This document shows, piece after piece, positions 1-8,091 of a DNA stretch of 64,000 nucleotides. The notes beneath the pieces were generated by a model. It was given only the letters and a program-made list of their open reading frames with translations, was not told where the DNA came from and did no database searches. The stretch covers positions 248,001 to 312,000 of the forward strand of contig NZ_CABVIR010000003.1 of assembly GCF_902498065.1 (NCBI RefSeq), written 5' to 3'. Made by a program: the position numbers and the translations under genes. Position 1 is the first letter of the stretch, and each line of letters opens with the position of its first letter. Source of the stretch: Pseudomonas fluorescens. Lineage in GTDB: Bacteria; Pseudomonadota; Gammaproteobacteria; Pseudomonadales; Pseudomonadaceae.

Positions 1-14
1 ATCAGGCGCTTCAT
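1..14 (-). CDS. lptM: lptM/lppL lipoprotein, first codons only (partial)
   Basis: Read on the minus strand, the first 14 bases give ATG AAG CGC CTG AT, i.e. Met-Lys-Arg-Leu, preceded by an AAGGA ribosome-binding site with a 7-base gap. The small lipoprotein LptM (LppL), which stabilises the LPS translocon LptDE, starts this way and lies divergent from cyaY, just before lysA, in Pseudomonas. Only the start is inside the window, so the call rests on synteny plus four codons. Confidence 0.55.
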
Positions 15-48
15 GGCGAAATCCTTGAGAATGCGTTAATTGCGCCGG

Positions 49-54
49 AGTATA
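49..54 (-). promoter_or_regulatory. -10 box for lptM
   Basis: On the minus strand a TATACT hexamer, close to the sigma-70 -10 consensus, lies 34 bases before the lptM start codon. No good -35 hexamer is seen at the expected spacing, so the promoter call is tentative. Confidence 0.35.
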
Positions 55-135
55 CCGGCCACCCGGCAGCTTGCCTATGCGACCGGGCTCCCGTCCGGCG
101 GGGCTTGGCTCGATGCCGGCCAGCCGGATGCAATC

Positions 136-230
136 CCTGTGGGAGCGGGCTTGCCCGCGAAAGCGGCGGTTCAGTCAATAAAGATGTTGAATGTGCTGGC
201 CCCTTCGCGAGCAAGCCCGCTCGCACAGGG
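136..230. repeat. REP pair between lptM and cyaY
   Basis: Two inverted copies of the Pseudomonas GGGAGCGGGC-type palindrome face each other across about 45 bases: CCTGTGGGAGCGGGCTTGC at the left and its near reverse complement ending TCGCACAGGG at the right. This is the REP doublet arrangement common in P. fluorescens intergenic DNA. The remainder of 1-343 holds only the lptM promoter and the short cyaY leader. Confidence 0.8.
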
Positions 231-343
231 GCGGTGTTTGATGTACCTATATCGGTGCTTGGTCGTTATCCTTTGCAATCACCGGGGCTCGCCCGTATCT
301 TGCGGCGCTTGAGCGTGAACAGACACTTTTTGAGGTTGCCGCA

Positions 344-676
344 ATGAGTTTGACCGAAGCCCGTTTCCACGATCTGGTCGATGCCACCCAGCAATCGCTG
401 GAAGATATTTTCGACGAGAGTGACCTGGATATCGATCTGGAGAGCTCGGCCGGTGTGCTCACCGTCAAGTTCGAAAACGGCAGCCAGTTGATCTTCAGCC
501 GTCAGGAGCCACTGCGTCAGCTGTGGCTGGCGGCGGTGTCGGGTGGCTTCCACTTCGACTACGACGAAGAGAGCGAACGCTGGATGTGCGACAAGAGCGA
601 AGAGCAGCTCGGCGAGATGCTTGAGCGCATCGTCCAGCAACAGGCTGGCGTTGAATTAGACTTCGAAGGCCTGTGA
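344..676 (+). CDS. cyaY: CyaY, bacterial frataxin
   Basis: Iron-binding frataxin homologue of 110 aa, the usual family length. It modulates iron-sulfur cluster assembly on IscS/IscU and may hand over iron. The acidic first helix (EDIFDESDLDIDLE) supplies the iron-binding ridge, and the strand segments LTVKFENGSQLIFSRQ and LWLAAVSGGFHF are typical of the frataxin sheet. It stands divergent from lptM, as in other Pseudomonas genomes, and is followed after only four bases by the DUF1289 gene, so the two are probably cotranscribed. Confidence 0.95.
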   Translation: MSLTEARFHDLVDATQQSLEDIFDESDLDIDLESSAGVLTVKFENGSQLIFSRQEPLRQLWLAAVSGGFHFDYDEESERWMCDKSEEQLGEMLERIVQQQAGVELDFEGL

Positions 677-680
677 GATC

Positions 681-908
681 GTGACCCAGCCTGCACCCGT
701 TCGACCGCCAAAACCGCTCTACAGCAATGTCAGCCCGGCGGTGCCTTCGCCGTGCAGCGGTGTGTGTAGGCTGGACGAGCAGAAGGTCTGCCTGGGGTGT
801 TTTCGCCATGTCGAAGACATCCGCGAATGGCGCTCGGCCGATGATGATCGACGGCGCACGATTTGCGCCCAAGCCTCCAATCGCAAAGCCTGCGCCGATC
901 CTCTGTAG
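681..908 (+). CDS. DUF1289 family small protein
   Basis: A 75-aa protein starting at GTG four bases after cyaY. The conserved core CSGVCRLDEQKVCLGC (residues 25-40) with Cys pairs spaced C-x3-C and C-x2-C, followed by FRHVEDIREW, defines the DUF1289 family. The four cysteines suggest a metal or Fe-S site, but the function of the family is unknown. The stop codon TAG lies inside a REP palindrome (904-929), so the element may form the 3 prime end of this transcript. Confidence 0.85.
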   Translation: MTQPAPVRPPKPLYSNVSPAVPSPCSGVCRLDEQKVCLGCFRHVEDIREWRSADDDRRRTICAQASNRKACADPL

Positions 909-929
909 GGGCTGGCTTGCCAGCGATGG
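904..929. repeat. single REP palindrome at the DUF1289 stop codon
   Basis: TGTAGGGGCTGGCTTGCC followed by AGCGATGG is the GGCTGGC-type variant of the Pseudomonas REP element. The gene stop codon (906-908) is part of it. Confidence 0.65.
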
Positions 930-1019
930 CGGCCTTAAGGTCGCTGCAACGTTCAAGATCCTGTCGCCAGGTGCTACAGGGATTGCACGCCGTCCGCTTG
1001 CGGCTTGTATATTTTTTGA

Positions 1020-1129
1020 GCTGTGATAGTGTCCAGAAACGCCTCAACCCATCGAGGTTCGTGAAAACCCCGCCTTTTTCTGGCGGGGTTTTGCTTTTTC
1101 TGTGCAGAAGAAAGGAGTCTGCCTCTATC
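1020..1129 (+). promoter_or_regulatory. rnk leader RNA with intrinsic-terminator hairpin
   Basis: The space in front of rnk holds a perfect 11-bp stem, AAAACCCCGCC (1064-1074) pairing with GGCGGGGTTTT (1082-1092), followed by GCTTTTTC. It has the form of a rho-independent terminator placed about 40 bases before the start codon. A smaller CCTC/GAGG hairpin precedes it. A structured rnk leader ending in a terminator-like stem has been described in Pseudomonas by comparative genomics, and position and shape fit. Attenuation of rnk is the obvious inference. Alternatively the hairpin only terminates the cyaY-DUF1289 transcript. Confidence 0.65.
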
Positions 1130-1540
1130 ATGACCGCACCTTCCATCACCCTTACTCGTCTGGACGTTCAACGTCTGGAACGCCTGATCGACAGCCTGGA
1201 TGACTCGCTGCCGGGCGTTATCGCGCTGCAAACCGAACTGGATCGCGCCGATACGCTGGTCGGTCACGATGAAGTGCCCGCCGATGTCGTGACCATGAAT
1301 TCCCGTGTGCATTGCCGTGAAGAAAGCAGCGGCAAGGACTATCACCTGACGTTGGTCTATCCAAAGGATGCCAACGCTGACGAAGGCAAGATCTCCATTC
1401 TGGCGCCTGTCGGCAGCGCACTGCTGGGCCTGAAGGTTGGCCAGCACATCGACTGGCCCGCACCCGGTGGCAAGACCCTGAAACTGACCCTGCTTGAAGT
1501 CGAATCGCAGCCAGCCAATGGCGGCTCCTTCCCGGAATAA
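1130..1540 (+). CDS. rnk: Rnk, regulator of nucleoside diphosphate kinase
   Basis: A 136-aa protein of the GreA/GreB-like Rnk family: an N-terminal helical part (LTRLDVQRLERLIDSLDD) and a C-terminal FKBP-like domain containing LVYPKDANADEGKISILAPVG and ALLGLKVGQHIDWPAP. Rnk was first found as a regulator affecting nucleoside diphosphate kinase levels and alginate in Pseudomonas, and it binds RNA polymerase through the secondary channel region. The start is fixed by AAAGGAG (1111-1117) ahead of ATG. An upstream extension through the leader hairpin is not credible. It converges on cyaA with a six-base gap. Confidence 0.93.
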   Translation: MTAPSITLTRLDVQRLERLIDSLDDSLPGVIALQTELDRADTLVGHDEVPADVVTMNSRVHCREESSGKDYHLTLVYPKDANADEGKISILAPVGSALLGLKVGQHIDWPAPGGKTLKLTLLEVESQPANGGSFPE

Positions 1541-1546
1541 CTTTCC

Positions 1547-4393
1547 TCAGACCACCTCGAGCGCGTCATTCAATGCGCGCTCCAGATCGGCCTTGTAGCG
1601 CAAATACAAATTGCTTGAGCTCTGACCATCACCGAGCAGCCCCGACAGGTCGAGGTCGGTGATGTAGCAGCGATAGCGTTCGGTTTCACGGCGCTGCTCG
1701 ACGATTTCCCGGGCGACCACACTGAACAGTTGGTCGCCATGCTCCAGCTCTGAAAATTCCCGCTGATTGCAATACAACGTGACTTGCACTTCGCCCGGCG
1801 CGGCTTTGCCGACGATCGCCTGCACATCATAGAACGGCTTGTTGACCGGGGTTTGCGGCGCGATTCGGGCTTCGACCCGGCGCGCTCGTCCGGGGCCCGA
1901 CGGCAGCAATTGGTAATACAGCGTGTCCAGGCTCAGAGGTTGGGCGGCGTCCATCGGCAGCAAGGCATCGCGCCGGTACTGGATCGATAACAGGAAGCGT
2001 TGCAACGGCACCAGCAGGCTTTGTTCGTCGTGGTATGGCAAGCGCTGCTGCCACAAGGCATTGAACTCATCCAACACGTACAGATCGGCCTGGTCTTCGT
2101 GAATTCGGTAGAACACCTGAACGCACTCTGGCTGACCCATGGGCAGAATCAGCGCCAGGTCCTGATCCTCCAGCGCCATCGGGTCCAGGTGCAGCGGGCT
2201 GTAGCTCGCCAGCTCTTCGCCGAGGTAGTCGAACAGCGCCGGCAGGGTGGCGAGGGCGACGTGATTGACCTGCCCCGGCACCAATTCCAGCACGTGGTAA
2301 TGCTGCTGGACCTGAATCAGGTAGCGGTGATTGAGCTTGCTCAGCAGCAGGTTCTGCGCGGTGTCGATCACTTCCTCGACCCGTTGCGCGATGAACTGCG
2401 CGCGGTTATGGCAGAAGCAACGCACGCGTAATTTGGGTTGCTGTGGGCCGCTTGGCAGGTTGTTGAGGTAATCGCGCAGACAATTGAGCAGGGCGTGAGG
2501 GCCGTCGAAGCGATTGACCGACACCTCGTTCCAGCTGTTGAGCGTGACCTGATCGAGGGTCAGCACCAGGTTCTCTCGGACCCCGGCGTAACTCAGGGAG
2601 TCCGTGCGCTCGGTGGTCATCAGAATATTCAGGTCACGGTGATGCTTGAGCGGATCGACGCCGACATTCACCAGAATCAGCACCTCGCTCGGTACGCTGG
2701 CGCGCAGCAGCGGTTCTTCGGCGACCGTGGGCAAGGGCAGGGCGATGCTCTGTTGCAGGCTGCCGAGCAGGTTGAACAGTTCGAACTCGCTCAGGTCACT
2801 GTCGCCCGGGTGCAGCGCCAGGCGCGTGCTGCTGTCGATCACGCCGTTGCGGTGGCACCAGGTCAACAGTTGCAGTAGTTGGCGGCTGCGTTTGATCGGT
2901 GCGAAATGCTCCCACTCGAGAGCGGTGAGGCTGCCGTTGTATAAGCCCCACTGGGTTTGCCCCGATTCTTTCTTGTCAGGCGCATGCACCAGGGTCAGGG
3001 TGTCTTCGGCCAGATCCGGGGCGATGCCCGGGTTGATGAACTCGACTTTGTCGGCCTTGCGCTCGAACGCTGCGTACAGACGTCGCCCCAGCACGTTGAG
3101 GTCGCGCTTGTTGATCAGGCTGACGGTCTGTTCGCTGCGGGCGAACTCGGTGAGGAAGCGGTAGCTGTAATTCAGTTCGTTGACCAACGCCCTGCGTTCA
3201 GAACTGACCTGGCGGACTTTCCACTGACTGCGGCTATCCAGCAGCGCCAGTTGACGTTGATCCCAATGCCATTCCCGGGCCAGGCGTTCCAGCAGCGAGC
3301 GCTGCCAACTCTGGGTGCGACTGCTGCTGCCGGTGAGTTTGCGATTGACCTTCAGGTACAGCGCGCGCCGCACCAGCTCCAGGCGCTCCGGTTCGCCTCG
3401 GGCGGTGAGGTATTCCTCGATGCGCCGGTAGACCACGATGTACGGGTCGAGCTCATCGAGGTCGAGCCGGTTGGCGAACACCGCTTGCTTGAAACGCAGG
3501 CTCAGGCATTGAACCCTGGGGTGTTCGCTGGCGTAGACCTCGGTCAGCAACAGCTTGAGCACCGACTTGTAGGGTGACTCGATCCCTTTGAACAACTGCC
3601 AGAGCCCGGCGCCGATGAATTCGCCGGGCGGGATGTACGCCAGATGCCCCAGGTCCAGGGTTTCGTCGGCACGGATGAAGCGCTTGGACAGCAGCGTGTG
3701 GGTGTAGCGGTCGTAGGCGGCCTCTTCATATACGGGCACCAGCCACCAGATCGGCGTGCGGCCGGCCAGCCAGATCGCGGTGCGGTAGAACTCGTCCAGC
3801 AGCAGGTAATGCTGGGTGGTGCCGCAGTCTTCCGAACTCAATTGCGTGTCGCGTTCGCCGAGCACGAAGCGGGCGGGGTCGATCAGGAAAAAATGCGCCT
3901 CGGCGCCTTGGCTCGCGGCCCAGGTTTCGAGCAACTGGCATTTTTTGCGCAGCTCGTTGAGTTCGCTTTCGCTCAAGTCCGGCGCGTGACAGACCCACAC
4001 GTCCATGTCGCTTTGATCGGCCTGGGCGAGGGTGCCGAGGCTGCCCATCAGGAACAGGCCGTGAATCGGTCGGGGTGGATTGCTGCCGTGGCGCGGCTTG
4101 TAGGAAAACGAACGGGTCAGGCGTTGGGCTTCGGCCAGGGCGTTGGCGTCAGGCTCGAAGTTAGACAGCCCGGCGGGCGTGCTTCCGGAAACGTAACCCG
4201 GCAACAGCGGATGATTGACGTGGAAAAACAGCGGCAGCAGGGTCAGCACCCCTTGCTGGCGGGTCGACAGCCCTTCCATGGCCCGCGCCATGCGGCCCTC
4301 GTTGAGCTTTAGAAAGCGTGCGCGCAACTGGCCGAGAACCTTGCGGTCAATTCCCTCGTCCAGATCGGGGCGGATTTCATGGGTGCGGGTCAT
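1547..4393 (-). CDS. cyaA: CyaA, class I adenylate cyclase
   Basis: Converts ATP to cAMP in the cytoplasm, feeding the Vfr/CRP regulator. The 948-aa length is normal for the enterobacterial/Pseudomonas class I type. The nucleotidyl-transferase signature sits at residues 116-131: MGSLGT, then acidic SDMD (128-131) as metal ligands. The C-terminal half, containing LNLLLSKLNHRYLIQ-like segments, is the regulatory region. The gene converges on rnk. It is relevant here because a CRP/Vfr-type site lies in front of algR in the same window. Confidence 0.95.
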   Translation of the reverse strand: MTRTHEIRPDLDEGIDRKVLGQLRARFLKLNEGRMARAMEGLSTRQQGVLTLLPLFFHVNHPLLPGYVSGSTPAGLSNFEPDANALAEAQRLTRSFSYKPRHGSNPPRPIHGLFLMGSLGTLAQADQSDMDVWVCHAPDLSESELNELRKKCQLLETWAASQGAEAHFFLIDPARFVLGERDTQLSSEDCGTTQHYLLLDEFYRTAIWLAGRTPIWWLVPVYEEAAYDRYTHTLLSKRFIRADETLDLGHLAYIPPGEFIGAGLWQLFKGIESPYKSVLKLLLTEVYASEHPRVQCLSLRFKQAVFANRLDLDELDPYIVVYRRIEEYLTARGEPERLELVRRALYLKVNRKLTGSSSRTQSWQRSLLERLAREWHWDQRQLALLDSRSQWKVRQVSSERRALVNELNYSYRFLTEFARSEQTVSLINKRDLNVLGRRLYAAFERKADKVEFINPGIAPDLAEDTLTLVHAPDKKESGQTQWGLYNGSLTALEWEHFAPIKRSRQLLQLLTWCHRNGVIDSSTRLALHPGDSDLSEFELFNLLGSLQQSIALPLPTVAEEPLLRASVPSEVLILVNVGVDPLKHHRDLNILMTTERTDSLSYAGVRENLVLTLDQVTLNSWNEVSVNRFDGPHALLNCLRDYLNNLPSGPQQPKLRVRCFCHNRAQFIAQRVEEVIDTAQNLLLSKLNHRYLIQVQQHYHVLELVPGQVNHVALATLPALFDYLGEELASYSPLHLDPMALEDQDLALILPMGQPECVQVFYRIHEDQADLYVLDEFNALWQQRLPYHDEQSLLVPLQRFLLSIQYRRDALLPMDAAQPLSLDTLYYQLLPSGPGRARRVEARIAPQTPVNKPFYDVQAIVGKAAPGEVQVTLYCNQREFSELEHGDQLFSVVAREIVEQRRETERYRCYITDLDLSGLLGDGQSSSNLYLRYKADLERALNDALEVV

Positions 4394-4538
4394 GTCAGCT
4401 CAAACCGGCTCGCAGGGCTCGGACGTGGAGGGTCTCAGGATGAGGGGCAGTTTAGCGCCTCGGCTCCGGGACTATCAGGCTGATTTTGTTTTTTTGGCGT
4501 CAGATTTCTATCGTTGGGCGACAGTTTGTATCAGAGAG

Positions 4539-4576
4539 TGCCCGCGGAAATCCCATAGCAGGGGTTTCCGTGGGCG
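4539..4576. terminator. hairpin downstream of the TIGR02647 gene
   Basis: A roughly 15-bp near-perfect stem (GCCCGCGGAAATCCC against GGGGTTTCCGTGGGC, with two G-T positions) lies about ten bases beyond the stop of the minus-strand gene at 4587. There is no clear T tract, so it may be an mRNA-stabilising stem instead of a terminator. Confidence 0.4.
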
Positions 4577-4586
4577 ATACGGTGGC

Positions 4587-4832
4587 TCAGGCTGTTTCCT
4601 GGACGCTCAGAATGGTGAGAACGGTTTGCACACTTTGCGCGGCATCACGACCCAGGCTGGTCAGATAACCGCCATCGGGCTGGTCGATCAGTTCTTTTTC
4701 GTACAGGCGTTGAGCGGCAGCAATGGCTTTCGGGGCAGCGGTCTGATGAATTTTCAAACCTTCCTGGGAACTGTCCAGGTTGAAGAGTGCGAGGATTTCC
4801 AGTTCGGCAACCAACTCAGGGGTAAGCGACAT
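4587..4832 (-). CDS. TIGR02647 family small protein
   Basis: An 81-aa soluble protein beginning MSLTPELVAELEILALFN. The pattern, with the C-terminal LTSLGRDAAQSVQTVLTIL, matches the conserved gammaproteobacterial family TIGR02647. It reads like a small winged-helix-type fold (KAIAAAQRLYEKELIDQPDGGYLTSLG), but no function is established. The start is supported by GGAG five bases before ATG on the minus strand. It stands alone between cyaA and the acidic protein gene at 5059. Confidence 0.8.
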   Translation of the reverse strand: MSLTPELVAELEILALFNLDSSQEGLKIHQTAAPKAIAAAQRLYEKELIDQPDGGYLTSLGRDAAQSVQTVLTILSVQETA

Positions 4833-5024
4833 AAGGACTCCAGACTTTCTAGGAATTGGACGACAGCGCCCCTAAGGTGATCCCACTCGGGCGGCATGTC
4901 CAGTGCTCGCGACAGGGTTTTTTCACCTCGGGAAGCATTCCCCGGCGGGTGGTGCGGCAGCGGGGTGCGTACCAGTGTAGTCAGGGTCTGGGGGAAGGCA
5001 GGAATGATGGGTGACAATTTGTGT

Positions 5025-5045
5025 GGGAGCGGGCAAGCCGCTCCC
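5025..5045. repeat. REP-like stem, probable terminator of the 5059 gene
   Basis: GGGAGCGG (5025-5032) pairs perfectly with CCGCTCCC (5038-5045) across a five-base loop. It lies 14 bases past the stop of the minus-strand gene ending at 5059, which is a typical REP position. Confidence 0.6.
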
Positions 5046-5058
5046 GGAAGGTCTTCGC

Positions 5059-5343
5059 TTACTTCTTTTCCGGCGGCAATTCCGGCAGTGCGCGCAGCGC
5101 CGCTTCGTACCATTCGGTGTTGAACGCGCGGTCTTCTTCGAGGATCGCGTCGATTTCCACCGCTAATACGTGAGCCATCAGGTTGAGGATTTCCTCACGC
5201 TCATAACCCACCAGGGTCAGCTTGTTGAAGGTCGCCTTGGCCGCTGGCGGGTTGTCGCTTTCGATCTGGTTTTCGATCGCTTCGATCAGGGTGTTTTCAG
5301 TGAATTCTTCTTCGTCGCTGTCGATGTCGGTTGGCTCGCTCAT
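5059..5343 (-). CDS. acidic conserved hypothetical protein
   Basis: A 94-aa acidic protein not recognised as a named family. Residues 1-35 are strongly acidic (DIDSDEEEFTENTLIEAIENQIESD). The middle (KATFNKLTLVGYEREEILNLMAHVLAVEIDAIL) looks like two amphipathic helices, and the tail PELPPEKK is short and basic. GAGGAG six bases before ATG supports the start. Its position between the cyaA region and argH matches a small hypothetical gene seen in other pseudomonads. No function can be inferred from sequence alone. Confidence 0.75.
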   Translation of the reverse strand: MSEPTDIDSDEEEFTENTLIEAIENQIESDNPPAAKATFNKLTLVGYEREEILNLMAHVLAVEIDAILEEDRAFNTEWYEAALRALPELPPEKK

Positions 5344-5468
5344 GGCAGGCTCCTCAAGTTAAGGCGGGCAGTTTACCTGCATTCAGCGCCATGATGCTGC
5401 TGGCGAGAAACGCCTTGGCGTTCTATAAAGCAGGCACTGCCAACCCCGCACGGCCTGGAGGCTTTGTG

Positions 5469-6128
5469 ATGCTCAAGCTTTATGGATTTCCCGTCAGCAA
5501 CTACTACAACATGGTGAAACTGGCGCTGCTGGAGAAAGGACTGCCATTCGAGGAAGTCCCGTTTTACGCGGGCAAAAGCCCCGAGGCATTGGCGATCAGC
5601 CCGCGCGGCAAAGTGCCGGTGCTGCGCGTCGAGCAAGGGTTTGTCAACGAAACCGCGGTGATTCTCGAGTACATCGAACAGAGCCAGAAGGGCACGCCGC
5701 TGTTGCCGAGCGATCCCTTCGAGCGCGCACAGGTCCTGGCGCTGGCCAAGGAAATCGAGCTGTACATCGAGCTGCCGGGTCGCGCCTGTTACGGCGAGGC
5801 ATTTTTCGGCGCGCCGGTGCCGGACGCGATCAAGGACAAGACTAAAACCGAGTTGCTGCTGGGTTTTGCCTCGCTTGAACGGCACGGCAAGTTTGCCCCT
5901 TATGTCGCAGGCGACAGCCTGAGCATTGCGGATTTGTATTTCCTGTACAGCGTGCCGCTGGCCTGTGCGGTGGCGCACAAGCTGTTTGGTATTGATCTGT
6001 TGGCCGACATGCCGGCGGCCAAGGCGCTGCTCGAGCGTCTGGAGCAGAACCCCAACGTGCAGCGGATTGCGGCGGACAAGGACGCGGCGATGCCAGCGTT
6101 CCTGGCGATGGTCGCGTCCAAGAAGTAG
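5469..6128 (+). CDS. glutathione S-transferase family protein
   Basis: A 219-aa cytosolic GST: thioredoxin-like N-terminal domain (MLKLYGFPVSNYYNMVKLALLEKGLPFEEVPF) with the cis-Pro segment GKVPVL and the ETAVILEYIE glutathione-binding loop, then an all-helical C-terminal domain with the capping motif SIADLYF. Ser or Tyr at residues 10-12 (SNYY) is the candidate catalytic position. The substrate is unknown. ATG at 5469 is chosen because GGAG lies eight bases upstream. The longer frame back to 5331 has no ribosome-binding site and overlaps the start region of the divergent neighbour. Confidence 0.88.
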   Translation: MLKLYGFPVSNYYNMVKLALLEKGLPFEEVPFYAGKSPEALAISPRGKVPVLRVEQGFVNETAVILEYIEQSQKGTPLLPSDPFERAQVLALAKEIELYIELPGRACYGEAFFGAPVPDAIKDKTKTELLLGFASLERHGKFAPYVAGDSLSIADLYFLYSVPLACAVAHKLFGIDLLADMPAAKALLERLEQNPNVQRIAADKDAAMPAFLAMVASKK

Positions 6129-6152
6129 GTTTTGCAGTGCTCTGAAGTTAGC

Positions 6153-6245
6153 CTTCGCGAGCAGGCTCGCTCCCACGGGTTTCTCTGTATGCCACAGATT
6201 TTGGCCTGTCAGAGATCCTTGTAGGAGCGAGGTTTGTCCGCGAAG
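6153..6245. repeat. REP pair between the GST gene and argH
   Basis: CTTCGCGAGCAGGCTCGC plus CTCCCAC at the left and GTAGGAGCGAGGTTTGTCC plus GCGAAG at the right are inverted REP copies. They sit in the convergent space where both genes end, three bases short of the argH stop codon. Confidence 0.75.
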
Positions 6246-6248
6246 CTT

Positions 6249-7643
6249 TTAACGGCTGGCGAGCAGCGCCTGACCGCGAGCCACCGCTTGCTTGACCTGC
6301 GCCGGAGCTGTCCCGCCGATGTGGTCGCGGGCGTTCACCGAACCTTCGAGGGTCAGCACGGCGAACACGTCCTGATCGATCTGGTCGCTGAACTTGCGCA
6401 GTTCTTCCAGGCTCATTTCCGCCAGGTCTTTACCGCTTTCCACGCCGTACTTCACCGCATGGCCAACGATTTCGTGGCAGTCACGGAACGGCAGGCCACG
6501 ACGCACCAGGTAGTCCGCCAGGTCGGTGGCTGTGGAGAAACCGCGCAGGGCCGCTTCGCGCATCATCGCGTGCTTGGGTTTGATCGCCGGGATCATGTCG
6601 GCAAAGGCCCGCAGCGAGTCGCGCAGGGTGTCGGCAGCGTCGAACAGCGGTTCCTTGTCTTCCTGGTTGTCCTTGTTGTAGGCCAAAGGCTGGCCTTTCA
6701 TCAGGGTCAGCAGGCCCATCAGCGCGCCGAAGACGCGGCCGGTCTTGCCGCGAACCAGCTCCGGCACGTCCGGGTTTTTCTTTTGCGGCATGATCGAGCT
6801 GCCGGTGCAGAAGCGGTCCGGCAGATCGATGAACTGGAACTGGGCGCTGGTCCACAGCACCAGCTCTTCGGAGAAACGCGACAGGTGCATCATCGCGATG
6901 CTCGCGGCCGAGCAGAACTCGATGGCGAAGTCACGATCGGACACATTGTCCAGCGAGTTGCCGCCCACGGCGTCGAAGCCCAGCAGTTGCGCGGTGTATT
7001 CGCGGTCGATCGGGTACGTGGTGCCCGCCAGCGCGGCACTGCCCAATGGCATGCGGTTGGTGCGCTTGCGGCAGTCGACCAGGCGCTCGTAATCGCGACT
7101 GAGCATTTCGAACCAGGCCAGCATGTGGTGCCCGAAGGTCACTGGCTGCGCGGTTTGCAGGTGAGTGAAGCCGGGCATGATGCTGCCGGCTTCGCGCTCG
7201 GCCTGTTCCAGCAGGCCTTGTTGCAGGCGAGTGATTTCCGCCAGGATCAGGTCGATTTCGTCACGCAGCCACAGGCGAATGTCGGTGGCCACCTGGTCGT
7301 TACGGCTGCGACCCGTGTGCAGCTTTTTACCGGTCACGCCGATGCGGTCGGTCAGGCGCGCCTCGATGTTCATGTGCACGTCTTCGAGGTCGATGCGCCA
7401 GTCGAACTGGCCGGCCTCGATTTCACCCTGGATGGTCTTCAGGCCATCGGTGATGCTGTCGCGCTCGGCATCGGTCAGCACGCCGACCTTGGCCAGCATG
7501 GTAGCGTGGGCAATCGAGCCCATGATGTCGTGGCGATACAGGCGCTGGTCGAAAGTGACGGAGGCGGTGAAGCGGGCGACGAAGGCGTCGACGGGTTCAC
7601 TGAAGCGGCCGCCCCAGGACTGATTGGTCTTGTCAGTGCTCAT
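6249..7643 (-). CDS. argH: ArgH, argininosuccinate lyase
   Basis: Last step of arginine synthesis: argininosuccinate to arginine plus fumarate. The 464-aa length is normal. Fumarase/aspartase superfamily signatures are intact: HTGRSRNDQ (109-117), the catalytic THLQTAQP His at 161 and the signature [12 protein letters not shown] (281-292) carrying the catalytic Ser. The start at [14 protein letters not shown] is chosen. An in-frame upstream ATG would add 31 residues with no family match. In P. aeruginosa the sensor gene fimS lies next to it, but here it is followed only by a 448-bp gap and algR. Confidence 0.96.
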   Translation of the reverse strand: MSTDKTNQSWGGRFSEPVDAFVARFTASVTFDQRLYRHDIMGSIAHATMLAKVGVLTDAERDSITDGLKTIQGEIEAGQFDWRIDLEDVHMNIEARLTDRIGVTGKKLHTGRSRNDQVATDIRLWLRDEIDLILAEITRLQQGLLEQAEREAGSIMPGFTHLQTAQPVTFGHHMLAWFEMLSRDYERLVDCRKRTNRMPLGSAALAGTTYPIDREYTAQLLGFDAVGGNSLDNVSDRDFAIEFCSAASIAMMHLSRFSEELVLWTSAQFQFIDLPDRFCTGSSIMPQKKNPDVPELVRGKTGRVFGALMGLLTLMKGQPLAYNKDNQEDKEPLFDAADTLRDSLRAFADMIPAIKPKHAMMREAALRGFSTATDLADYLVRRGLPFRDCHEIVGHAVKYGVESGKDLAEMSLEELRKFSDQIDQDVFAVLTLEGSVNARDHIGGTAPAQVKQAVARGQALLASR

Positions 7644-8091
7644 GAATTCGCTCGTATCGGCTGAAGAAAGATGGCGTTGAAAGCTGGCGCGGATAATAAC
7701 AGGGTTGCCAATCCTGTCGCTGACACTGGTCGACACGTTTTTTTCTCATACGTCGGCCCATACTCGAAGCAGGCATTGTGGAAATTGCGCAACGATATTT
7801 TTCAATTGAGCAATAACGTCCCGGCAACCGTCTACAGTTGGACAGTAGGATCAGCGCACTTCTCGGCGCTGCAGCGGACTAGTAAGAAGAGGGGGTGTTC
7901 ATATTGTGTATCAGCAAACCCTACGGCGACGCCTCGCCAACCGCCAATTGCCCGGCAAATAAAAATTTAGCGGTCGGACGGGCGGCACTTTTTGGCCCTC
8001 GCGCTAGTCTTAGCGTGGATCGCGGTGACGGACGTCACTTCACCTGTCTACGCTATCCTTGTGCGAGACTCACGCAGGAATCCAGCGCAAT
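7644..8091. other. argH-algR divergent intergenic region, no credible gene
   Basis: This 448-bp space separates divergent argH and algR. The only open frame (7671-7970, 99 codons, plus strand) has no family resemblance and no ribosome-binding site. The DNA between 7740 and 7820 is richer in A and T than its surroundings. The last part carries a CRP/Vfr-type palindrome. There is no trace of the roughly 1-kb fimS/algZ sensor kinase gene that occupies this place in P. aeruginosa. Confidence 0.7.
8024..8039. promoter_or_regulatory. candidate Vfr/CRP binding site upstream of algR
   Basis: GTGA (8025-8028), six bases, TCAC (8035-8038) is the exact core of the CRP/Vfr consensus TGTGA-N6-TCACA. The palindrome extends to GTGACG-GA-CGTCAC. 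It ends 53 bases before the algR start. Outer consensus positions (T and A flanks) are not matched, so binding is a prediction. Confidence 0.45.

Noticed and set aside
6234-7664. 476-codon plus-strand frame opposite argH
   Set aside because: Antisense shadow of argH, whose catalytic motifs are complete.
7671-7970. 99-codon frame in the argH-algR gap
   Set aside because: No ribosome-binding site, no recognisable family, unbiased composition and overlap with the argH control region. It is not a remnant of the fimS kinase as far as can be read.
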